From a bacterium (lineage in GTDB: Bacteria > JAGOBX01): a stretch of DNA of 6,706 nucleotides. This document shows, piece after piece, positions 1 to 6,706 of the stretch (position 1 is its first letter; each line of letters opens with the position of its first letter). The translations under genes were made by a program, and so were the position numbers. A model generated the notes under the pieces. The model had not been told where the DNA came from, did no database searches, and was given only the letters and a program-made list of their open reading frames with translations. The stretch spans positions 1 to 6,706 of the forward strand of contig JAKPEO010000043.1 of the NCBI GenBank assembly GCA_029551925.1. Direction: 5' to 3'.

Positions 1-2693
1 CACTGTCGGATAGTGTTTTTAATTTGTTCGTCAGAGTATCCGGCGTTTTTGAGTTCGGTATTTGCAAAGTCATTACCTGCGTTTATACCAAGCGTCATAA
101 ACTGATTTTTTACAGCGTCAATTTTGTTAGCCGGCTGATTTGCGGTATTTTTAGCGTCAGATATATTCTCGGTCGTCCCAACGGCAGAAGTCGCGCCTGC
201 GGGCGCCGTAGCCGTATTTCCGCTTTGAATATTTGGTATTAATACTCCGCGCGGAGCAACTGTCATATTTATTAAATCTTTTTTTGACATATCGCCGCTT
301 TTTTCCGCTGAAGCATTGCGTTTTTGTATTTCTTCGCTGACAATAGCTAAATCCTCAGTTATTTTAACTTTTTGTTCGTTCGTTAAATTTTCGTTATCAA
401 TATTCGCAACCTTTTCTTCAAGTTCGTCAAATTTAATATATAATTCCGCGTCAGTTAAATCAGCGTATTCAGATTGTTGAGTTTCAGAAGAAGAAGGTGC
501 GTTTTTAGTATTTTTAATTTCAACAGTTTCAGGATTTATTCCCAATTTTTTATATAACATTGAACGAATATTATTTAATCGATTATATTCAGCCGAATCC
601 GATGGCAGTTCACTCATTGTATCTAAAATATTATTAAGTTTATTTTCGGCGGTTAAATTATCCATAGAATCAATTAAATCTTTATTTTCTTGATTTATTC
701 GCTGTTGCTCTAAATTATCAAATTCATCTATAATTTTATTTTGTATTTCGGATAACCATTGTTTAGTTTCTGCGGATAAATTTAAGTCAGTATCATTGAT
801 ATATTGTTCTATTTTATTAATAAAAATATTCACATCTTTAACAGCTTTTTCATTTATATTCTTTTGAAAATTTTTTATTTCATTATGAAATTTAAAATCA
901 CTATATGCGCCAACTCCGCCGCCAATTACTGAAGAAAGAAACATACTCGGCAAAACATTTTTCCCTTCATCAATAAAATTTTCTAAAAAAGGAATATCTT
1001 TTTCCGGTAGTTTAGAATTTTTTATTATTTCCTGTAATGTTCTGCCGGTAATTTCAGAAGTATCAACTAATAATTTTTGCAGCATTTCAGTAGATATTTC
1101 TTTTACGGTATTAATCGGAATTTGTTTAATATGATTGATAATATTTTTTTTGATATTTTGATTTAATAATGATTTAGCCGAGCCGGTAATGGTATCCATT
1201 AAAAAATTTTCGGTAGCCATATAGGCAAGTCCGCCGATTAATGATGTCGGCAATGATATTTTTCTGTCTATACCGGCAGCGTCAAGTTCTCTTTGTATTT
1301 CGCCCGCGCCCTGAAGCGTCCAGCCGATCATAGGCGTTATCCTCGCGCCTTTTGTTATTGCTTTTGCTGATAATCCTGCGGATTTACCTAAAATCCCTGC
1401 TATTTTTCCGCCGCTAAACATATAAGTCATTGATGCGGCCAAGTCAGCCAGACCGACAAACATACTATCAATAATATCATCACTTCTTACTGGAGTTTCG
1501 CTATATATTCTATCTAAATTTTTGCGCGTATTATTTAATATTTCTCTATATTTTTTATCAGTTGTAAGATGAGCTGTGAAATACGCTATATCACTTCCTA
1601 TATTTTCTAACGAACGTCCATATTGCGTCGCCGCTTTTGTAAAAATATTAGCGGGTTCACCGGCTCTTAAATTCGTTTCTTTAATAGCGCGTGTCATCAT
1701 TTTATTTATTTGATTAGCCATCCGCTGAATATTATCTTTTTGCGTTATATCAGCGGCAACAGTCCGCATAATTGGCTGTAAAATTGATGATTGAATAATA
1801 TCGCCTACAGGTTTACTTGCTGTTAAAATTATATTCTGTATGCGCGCTAACGCTTTATTAGAAAATGATAAATTTTCATAATATTGTTTGCGTTTCTTTT
1901 CTGCGTCGATTTCATTTTGCGCTTTTTCAATTAAAACATTATAATCTCTTTCTATTTTTTCAATATTTAATAAATCAGTATTAAACCGTTTTATTTCATC
2001 ATTAATTTTTTTTAATTTATCAAATGGAATATTATTATTTTTTTTAACATCTTCTAAAATATTCAAATTATTTAATAATATATCACGCGCATTTTGTGTT
2101 TTATTAAAAAATTTATTTTTTTGATAATTTAAATTTTCTTGCGCGCCCTCTTTTTCATACCATTTAAAAATATTTTTTATTTTATTAGCTTCTTCAGTAT
2201 CAGTCCAATTTGTTTTATTAAGTTTTTTAATATCTTCATAATTATCAGATAAGCGCTTTAATAATAAATAATCAGGATTATCGTCGGTGATTTTCTTGTT
2301 TTTTATTCCTTGATTTATAACCTCTAAACTTTTCATTACACGATTAGGATTATAATTATAGATTGCGTCCGCTTCCTTTTTTATAGCCGTGATATGCTGT
2401 TTTGTGTTTATAGGCGTTCTATCAGCAAATAAAGTTAGATAATTTTTCGGATGTTTATTAAAATCATATTTTTCCTGCTGTTCTTTAGTTAATGGTTGCG
2501 GTTTCATATTATCCGGCAATCTTGAATCAATATTTTCATTTTTGCGTTTTTCCGCAAGATACGCCGAACGCTTTGATTGCAATTCGCTGAATTTTTGCGG
2601 ATTATCACGATTTTTATTAAGTTCTGTTAAAAAATATTCGTTTGAAATTGATTGTGAATTTTCATTATCAGAATTTGTTGTTTGTGTGATACC
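1..2693 (-). CDS. Giant phage-type virion/polyvalent-like protein, truncated at both ends
   Basis: Reading the minus strand with codons aligned to plus positions divisible by three gives an unbroken frame from a stop at 2730-2732 to the left edge, about 890 residues with no stop. I see no catalytic motif. Counting from 2693, residues 1-400 are charged, Lys/Asn-rich and helical, with a coiled-coil-like stretch near 235-275 (LLNIEKIERDYNVLIEKAQN). Residues about 408-600 form a Gly/Ala-rich hydrophobic block. Then come another charged helical region and an Ala/Thr linker (TATAPAGATSAVG). The central pattern, including GWTLQGAGEIQRELDAAG and VKEISTEMLQKLL, resembles the membrane-active middle of phage-injected or polyvalent proteins; this is pattern recognition, not a database match. 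The first in-frame ATG is at 2507 with only a weak upstream GGAT, and coding character clearly continues upstream of it. The true N-terminus is therefore probably lost at the junction near 2690. The C-terminus lies outside the window. The coding reading is near certain; the phage role is moderate. Confidence 0.8.
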
Positions 2694-2705
2694 TGGTTTT
2701 TTCCT
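2680..2705. other. Rearrangement breakpoint joining two 5'-truncated genes head to head
   Basis: The plus-strand glycosidase frame is open back to a stop at 2655-2657 and the minus-strand phage-like frame is open up to a stop at 2730-2732. The two frames therefore overlap by about 70 nt, with codons exactly opposite each other. Neither has a good start: the plus frame offers only a TTG at 2682 and an ATG at 2736, both without a ribosome binding site, and the minus frame has no ATG before 2507. Family-like glycosidase sequence (WFFPEIEDRNIVSFMSLIQF) begins around 2694, and phage-like sequence (TTNSDNENSQS) is established by about 2680. I infer that the join lies between these points. No direct repeat, inverted repeat or insertion-sequence end is visible. 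The cause could be inversion, prophage decay, or an assembly or whole-genome-amplification chimera. Confidence 0.65.
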
Positions 2706-4745
2706 GAAATTGAAGACAGAAATATTGTGTCATTTATGAGTTTGATACAGTTTGACGGCTATAATCCGTTGGAGTTCACACAGGTAAATTATTCATTGGC
2801 TAAACCTGAACGATTGAATGGCGTATTAAATAAATTTAATTTATCAAAAAAATATTTTGATACTATTTCTGAATATCTAAAAGCCGGCAAATTTACACCC
2901 GGTGATTTTATTATGAAACTTGAAGAAGCGGGCTTTACAAATAAAAATAAATATAACGAAGCTGTTAATTCGCTTTTATCAATTTCTGAAGAAAACGAAT
3001 GCGGCGGCATACACGAAGGTTATTGGGTTGACCATTGGCTTTATAACCTTGATTTGATTGACAATTATCTTATGATTTATCCTGATAATTATAAAAAATT
3101 ATTTGTTGATAACAAAGATTATTATTATTTTGATAATCCTGATGTTGTATGCAATATGACAGAGAGATTTACATTAATAGGCAGAGATGTTTATCAATAT
3201 AATTCTGTATATAGAGATACTAACAAAAAAAAGCTAATAAATCAGCGCAAACAAAATCCGATGATGGCGCGCACTAAATACGGCAAAGGGAAAATTTACC
3301 GTTCAAATTTAACCGCAAAATTATTGTGTCTGATCGCAAATAGAATGGCTTCATTCGATCCTGAGTGCATAGGTATTGAAATGGAAGCTGATAAACCCGG
3401 CTGGAATGATTCAATGAACGGGTTACCCGGCATTATCGGTTCATCATTGTGTCAGACATTTGAAATGGAGCGCGCGGTTAATATGCTGATAGATGTATGC
3501 GCTAAATTGGACGGTCAGTCAGTAGATATTTATATAGAATTATTCAATTTTATAAAAGCGCTTGATTCGCTAATCACACGCTATTTAAAATCAAAATCGA
3601 AAAATAAAAAATATGAGTATTGGCTGGCGAGCCACACTCTGAAAGATAATTACCGGAACATAACAAAATTCGGCGTTAACGGTATTGAAAAAAAAATCAG
3701 TTTTCGCGAGCTTAATAAAACAGCGCGAAATTTTTTGAAATTTATTACTGGAATTTACAGTAAAGAAAATCAATCGAAAGTTTTTGATAAAAACGGAATT
3801 CCTTATACCTATCTTGTTAATAAAGTTATGAAATTTAAATATTTGACTGATAAAAAAGGGATGCTGCTTAAACATAAGACCGGCAATCCGCTTGTAATGC
3901 CTGAATCATTTAAACAATCGCCGCTACCGTTATTTCTTGAAGGACCGGTTCATTATTATAAAGCGCATCCTGAAAAAGCGCCGGCTGTTTATAAAGCTGT
4001 TCGAAACAGCGCAATGTTCGATAAAAAACTTAAAATGTATAAAGTTTGCGAATCATTGGAAAACGCGCCTTTTGAAATCGGGCGCGTAAAAGCGTGGGGC
4101 GCCGGCTGGATAGAAAATGAATCAGTTTATACTCATATGGAATATAAATATATCCTTGAAACACTAAAAAGCGGCTTATACGAACAATTTTATAAAGATA
4201 TACAAACAATGCTGACTCCGTATATTCCAACGGAAATGTATGCGCGCAGCCCTTTTGAGAATGTGTCTTTTATAGTCAGCAGCGCGTTCCCCGATAAAAA
4301 AATGCACGGGCGCGGGCTGCAGCCGCGACTTAGCGGAGTAACCGGTGAAATGATTGATATTTGGATACATTTGGCTGCCGGCAGTCAACCATTTTATGTT
4401 GACACTGATAATAAACTGATATTTAAACCGCAACCGGTGTTGAAATCAGAATTTTTTAATACGCGCAAATCAGAATTTCTTTTGGCAGAAGGCGATAAAA
4501 AGATATCTATTAAACTGCCGGCTGATTCGCTTGCGTTTAAATTGTTAGGCAATACTATAGCGATTTATTCTAATCCGCGCAGAAAAAACACTTTCGGTAA
4601 GAACAGGGTTGTTCCTGTTAAATATAATTTCTGCTATAAAGGCAGCAGCAAAATTATCAATATTGACGGCGCTGAATTAAGAGAACCGTATTCCCGCGAT
4701 TTACGGTCAGGCAAAATTTCTGTGATAGAAATTGAATTGCAGTAA
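2682..4745 (+). CDS. Cellobiose-phosphorylase-like (GH94-related) protein, N-terminally truncated
   Basis: This is the C-terminal part of a large carbohydrate-active protein of the cellobiose-phosphorylase-like group. Counting from the TTG at 2682, family-like segments are: WFFPEIEDRN..LIQFDGYNPL (5-30); HEGYWVDHWLYNLDLIDNYL (111-130); TKYGKGKIYRSNL (198-210); IEMEADKPGWNDSMNGLPG (232-250), whose GWND resembles the DWND-type loop that carries the general acid in GH94 phosphorylases; PLPLFLEGPVHYY near 415-427; ENESVYTHMEYKYILE near 478-493; and SPFENVSFIVSSAFPD near 522-537. A beta-rich C-terminal domain follows to the stop. GH94 proteins have an N-terminal beta-sandwich and the start of an (alpha/alpha)6 barrel before this; both are absent, so catalytic activity is doubtful. 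There is no ribosome binding site at 2682 or at the first ATG (2736). From the junction to the stop the frame is undamaged, suggesting a recent break or an artefact. The gene lies 50 nt upstream of otsA on the same strand. The exact substrate cannot be read from the sequence; GH94 itself phosphorolyses beta-glucosidic disaccharides. Confidence 0.75.
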   Translation: MCDTWFFPEIEDRNIVSFMSLIQFDGYNPLEFTQVNYSLAKPERLNGVLNKFNLSKKYFDTISEYLKAGKFTPGDFIMKLEEAGFTNKNKYNEAVNSLLSISEENECGGIHEGYWVDHWLYNLDLIDNYLMIYPDNYKKLFVDNKDYYYFDNPDVVCNMTERFTLIGRDVYQYNSVYRDTNKKKLINQRKQNPMMARTKYGKGKIYRSNLTAKLLCLIANRMASFDPECIGIEMEADKPGWNDSMNGLPGIIGSSLCQTFEMERAVNMLIDVCAKLDGQSVDIYIELFNFIKALDSLITRYLKSKSKNKKYEYWLASHTLKDNYRNITKFGVNGIEKKISFRELNKTARNFLKFITGIYSKENQSKVFDKNGIPYTYLVNKVMKFKYLTDKKGMLLKHKTGNPLVMPESFKQSPLPLFLEGPVHYYKAHPEKAPAVYKAVRNSAMFDKKLKMYKVCESLENAPFEIGRVKAWGAGWIENESVYTHMEYKYILETLKSGLYEQFYKDIQTMLTPYIPTEMYARSPFENVSFIVSSAFPDKKMHGRGLQPRLSGVTGEMIDIWIHLAAGSQPFYVDTDNKLIFKPQPVLKSEFFNTRKSEFLLAEGDKKISIKLPADSLAFKLLGNTIAIYSNPRRKNTFGKNRVVPVKYNFCYKGSSKIINIDGAELREPYSRDLRSGKISVIEIELQ

Positions 4746-4795
4746 TTATTTTTGTTGAACAAACAGAAACACGACAAAATTTATAGGAAGTGAAA
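4746..4795 (+). promoter_or_regulatory. otsA leader with Shine-Dalgarno AGGAAG
   Basis: The 50-nt gap between the glycosidase stop and otsA holds a clear AGGAAG at 4785-4790, 5 nt before the ATG at 4796. This site decides the otsA start: a GTG at 4790, which would add two residues, overlaps the Shine-Dalgarno itself and is rejected. No terminator hairpin is seen in the gap. A convincing -35/-10 pair is also missing: TTGTTG at 4752 and TTATAG at 4781 are 23 nt apart, too far for a sigma-70 promoter. otsA may therefore be read through from the upstream gene. Confidence 0.7.
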
Positions 4796-6241
4796 ATGAA
4801 TAGTAAAAACAAAAAACGCTTAATTTTATTTGCTAATAGAAATCCGTATGTAATAAAAAAAGAAGAAGGAATTTTAGTTGCAGAGAAAACTTGTGGCGGG
4901 TTGGTTACTGCAATTGATCCGATAATGCAGCAGACCGGCGGTGTCTGGATGTGCTGGAAACCGCTTGATACCGAGCTTTGGAACCCACCTAAACATTCAA
5001 AGTTTAAATTGTCAGAAGGCATCAAGGTTCCGCTTGAAAATCCGAGCTATTTAATGAAAGAAGTGACTTTAAATCCTATTGAAGTGAATAATTATTATAA
5101 TGGTTATTCAAACAATGTGCTGTGGCCGCTGTTTCATAATTTTATCGAAAAATGCAGGTTTAAAGAAACCTACTGGCATTATTATTCGCAAGTAAATGAA
5201 AAATTTTCTGAATCGTCTAAAAATCTGATACGCAATGATGATTTAATCTGGATTCACGATTATCATTTTTTATTATTACCGCAAATGCTGAGAAGGCATC
5301 ATTCAAAAAACAGAATTGGATTTTTTTTGCATATTCCTTTTCCGCCTTACGAGATTTTTAGAATACTGCCGCAGGCTAAAGAAATTTTATCATCATTGCT
5401 TGAATGCGATGTTATAGGTTTTCATATAAAGAATTATGTTTATAATTTTATTAATTGCGTTCAGAATATCCTGAAAATCAACATTTCATTTAATAAAAAT
5501 TTTCTCGTTTATAATAATAGAAAAATATTAATCAAAGATTTTCCGTTGGGTATTAATACTGAAATGTTTTTGAATTTGTCTAATAAAGAATCAGTCAAAA
5601 AATTAACGAATAAAATCAAGAAATCTTTGAATGTAAGCAATATCGGGATTGGCGTTGACCGTCTTGATTTTACTAAAGGGATATTGCAGCGGCTGTTCGC
5701 TATCGAACATTTTTTCGAAAATAATGCTGAATATCGAGGAAAAATGTCGTTTGTTCAGATAATAGTCCCTTCGCGCACAGGCGTAAAAGAATATAAAGAA
5801 ATGCGTAAATTAATTGAGGCAAGAATCGCGCATATAAACGGAATTTTCGGTTCTTTTGATTGGAAACCGATCCATTATTTTTATAGAAGCTACAATCAGG
5901 AACAATTGATAAGTTTTTATCAGGCGGCCGATTTTGCGTTGATAACTCCGATAATTGATGGTATGAATTTAGTTGCGCAGGAGTATGTATTATGTTCAGC
6001 GCAGTCAGCTAAATTGATACTATCTGATTTTGCGGGCGCGGCAAAGATACTTAATAAAGCAATAACTGTAAATCCATATAATATTGCGGAAGTCAGCGCA
6101 AGTTTAAAAAAAACATTGGAATTGAGTGAATCAACGGCAAAAAAAAATCATCAGTCGCAGCTTGATTATATTTTAAAATATAATGTTTTCTGGTGGGTGA
6201 AGAATTTTATCGAAGCTTTGAAAAATAAAGCGCGGGATTAA
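4796..6241 (+). CDS. otsA: Trehalose-6-phosphate synthase OtsA (GT20)
   Basis: This retaining glycosyltransferase makes alpha,alpha-trehalose-6-phosphate from UDP-glucose and glucose-6-phosphate in the cytosol. The 481-residue length is normal for a stand-alone bacterial enzyme. Aligned by eye to E. coli OtsA, the key residues are all present: Arg15 in ANR (E. coli Arg9); Trp51 in GGVWMCW (Trp40); Tyr101 and Trp110 in YYNGYSNNVLWP (Tyr76, Trp85); Asp155 in WIHDYH (Asp130); His179 in FFLHIPFP (His154); Arg290 and Lys295 in RLDFTKG (Arg262, Lys267); Asp389 and Glu397 in DGMNLVAQEY (Asp361, Glu369). The donor-loop GGL motif is at 34-36. A segment of about 25 residues between the GGVWMCW region and YYN, absent from E. 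coli OtsA, resembles the longer forms common in other bacterial phyla. The ATG at 4796 is set by AGGAAG at 4785-4790. otsB follows after 3 nt, so the two are very likely co-transcribed. Nothing in the frame looks damaged, and the gene is expected to be functional. Confidence 0.97.
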   Translation: MNSKNKKRLILFANRNPYVIKKEEGILVAEKTCGGLVTAIDPIMQQTGGVWMCWKPLDTELWNPPKHSKFKLSEGIKVPLENPSYLMKEVTLNPIEVNNYYNGYSNNVLWPLFHNFIEKCRFKETYWHYYSQVNEKFSESSKNLIRNDDLIWIHDYHFLLLPQMLRRHHSKNRIGFFLHIPFPPYEIFRILPQAKEILSSLLECDVIGFHIKNYVYNFINCVQNILKINISFNKNFLVYNNRKILIKDFPLGINTEMFLNLSNKESVKKLTNKIKKSLNVSNIGIGVDRLDFTKGILQRLFAIEHFFENNAEYRGKMSFVQIIVPSRTGVKEYKEMRKLIEARIAHINGIFGSFDWKPIHYFYRSYNQEQLISFYQAADFALITPIIDGMNLVAQEYVLCSAQSAKLILSDFAGAAKILNKAITVNPYNIAEVSASLKKTLELSESTAKKNHQSQLDYILKYNVFWWVKNFIEALKNKARD

Positions 6242-6244
6242 ATA
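6234..6244 (+). promoter_or_regulatory. Weak otsB ribosome binding site inside the otsA end
   Basis: GGGA at 6234-6237, within the last codons of otsA, lies 7 nt before the otsB ATG at 6245. The otsA stop (6239-6241) is only 3 nt from that ATG. The weak site and short gap suggest translational coupling, which would keep synthase and phosphatase levels matched. Confidence 0.45.
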
Positions 6245-6706
6245 ATGAAATATTTTAATGTTAAAAATATTAATCAAGATATTTGTATATTTACTGATTT
6301 TGACGGCACGCTTGTGCCTTTCAAGAAAAATCCGGATAAAGTTGTATTGCCGAAATCTGAACAATTGCTTATCAAGAAATTGTCGTCAAAAATTAAAGGA
6401 TTTATTTTTGTGACTGGCAGAACAGCCGCTGATATAAAAAAAAGGATTGGAATTTTATCTGATTTTAAAATAGTTGCAAGTCACGGGCTGGAAAGCCCGC
6501 TGCTTACAGCGAGTCAGAAACATACTTTCAGGAAACAGACAAAAGAATTGTATTATCTATATAAAAAAGAAAAAAATAATATGGATTCGAAAATATTAAT
6601 TCAAAATAAGATATATTCTGTATGTATAAATTTCAGGAATTGCGCTGTTTCTGAAAAAAGCAGTATAATAAAAAATATTAAAAATATTTTTTTGGAAAAA
6701 TTCTGT
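6245..6706 (+). CDS. otsB: Trehalose-6-phosphate phosphatase OtsB, 3' end outside the window
   Basis: This HAD-superfamily phosphatase removes phosphate from trehalose-6-phosphate to give trehalose, finishing the OtsA pathway. The visible 154 residues start MKYFNVKNIN. HAD motif I is DFDGTLVP, with nucleophile Asp18 and acid/base Asp20. Motif II is FVTGR at 55-59, with Thr57. It is followed by ASHGLE at 78-83, matching the HGxE segment before the cap domain in trehalose phosphatases (often NHG; here SHG). The sequence then enters the cap, where IYSVCINFRN corresponds to the conserved strand usually written as LHYR. The frame is open to the last base. Since the family is about 250-290 residues, roughly 100 or more are missing, including the HAD Lys and GDDxTD motifs. 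The start at 6245 is 3 nt after the otsA stop. An 8-A run at 6436-6443 lies within the coding sequence without breaking the frame. Confidence 0.93.
   Translation, partial: MKYFNVKNINQDICIFTDFDGTLVPFKKNPDKVVLPKSEQLLIKKLSSKIKGFIFVTGRTAADIKKRIGILSDFKIVASHGLESPLLTASQKHTFRKQTKELYYLYKKEKNNMDSKILIQNKIYSVCINFRNCAVSEKSSIIKNIKNIFLEKFC

Noticed and set aside
24-242. Plus-strand 72-aa open frame, and a similar 65-aa frame at 2542-2739
   Set aside because: Both lie opposite the long minus-strand frame, have Cys/Ser/Phe-rich composition typical of antisense translation, and have no ribosome binding site.
2657-2736. Divergent promoter region between two intact genes
   Set aside because: Both frames stay open and coding-like up to the junction, leaving no non-coding space and no start with a ribosome binding site on either strand.
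2650-2740. Prophage attachment site or insertion-sequence end at the junction
   Set aside because: No flanking direct repeat, terminal inverted repeat, tRNA fragment or integrase/transposase gene is visible. The other end of any inserted element lies outside the window.
2789-4433. Four minus-strand frames of 66-94 aa (2789-3010, 3591-3875, 4030-4230, 4176-4433)
   Set aside because: They are antisense shadows of the glycosidase gene, whose plus frame shows family motifs along the same stretch.
4751-4763. Dyad TTTGTTGAACAAA just after the glycosidase stop, a possible operator
   Set aside because: The 6-bp arms around one central base cannot form a hairpin terminator. One short AT-rich palindrome is expected by chance, and no promoter accompanies it.
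4657-5025. Minus-strand 122-aa frame across the glycosidase-otsA boundary
   Set aside because: It lies opposite two well-supported coding ends, including the conserved OtsA N-terminus, and has no recognisable domain.
6173-6364. Minus-strand 63-aa frame
   Set aside because: It lies opposite the otsA 3' end and the OtsB DFDGT motif, both clearly coding on the plus strand.

Overview
The window comes from an AT-rich bacterial genome. By eye, codons favour AAA/AAT/TTA, with a consistent liking for GCG (Ala) and CGC (Arg) on both halves of the window. No RNA gene, CRISPR array or transposase is visible, and taxonomy cannot be fixed from these genes. An Elusimicrobia/Endomicrobium-like or other AT-rich host-associated bacterium would fit, but that is only a guess.

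Left part (1 to about 2690, minus strand): this apparently gene-free stretch is one continuous minus-strand reading frame that runs off the left edge without a stop. It encodes at least about 890 residues of a very large, N/K/I-rich helical protein. The layout is a charged helical region, then a Gly/Ala-rich hydrophobic block, a second charged helical region and an Ala/Thr linker. This resembles the giant virion-injected or 'polyvalent' proteins of phages and prophages. It has no credible start codon near its 5' end.

Right part (about 2690 to 6706, plus strand): three co-oriented genes. First is a 5'-truncated cellobiose-phosphorylase-like (GH94-related) protein with an intact C-terminal two-thirds. 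Next is a complete otsA (trehalose-6-phosphate synthase, 481 aa, all main active-site residues present). Last is otsB (trehalose-6-phosphate phosphatase), beginning 3 nt after the otsA stop and cut by the right edge. OtsA makes trehalose-6-phosphate from UDP-glucose and glucose-6-phosphate, and OtsB dephosphorylates it to trehalose.

The most notable point is the junction at about 2680-2705. Two unrelated large genes meet there head to head, and both lack their N-terminal parts. This is a breakpoint, not a normal divergent promoter region. It could be a genuine rearrangement (inversion, or decay of an integrated phage into the glycosidase gene) or an assembly/amplification chimera. The similar codon habits on both sides mildly favour a single genome.
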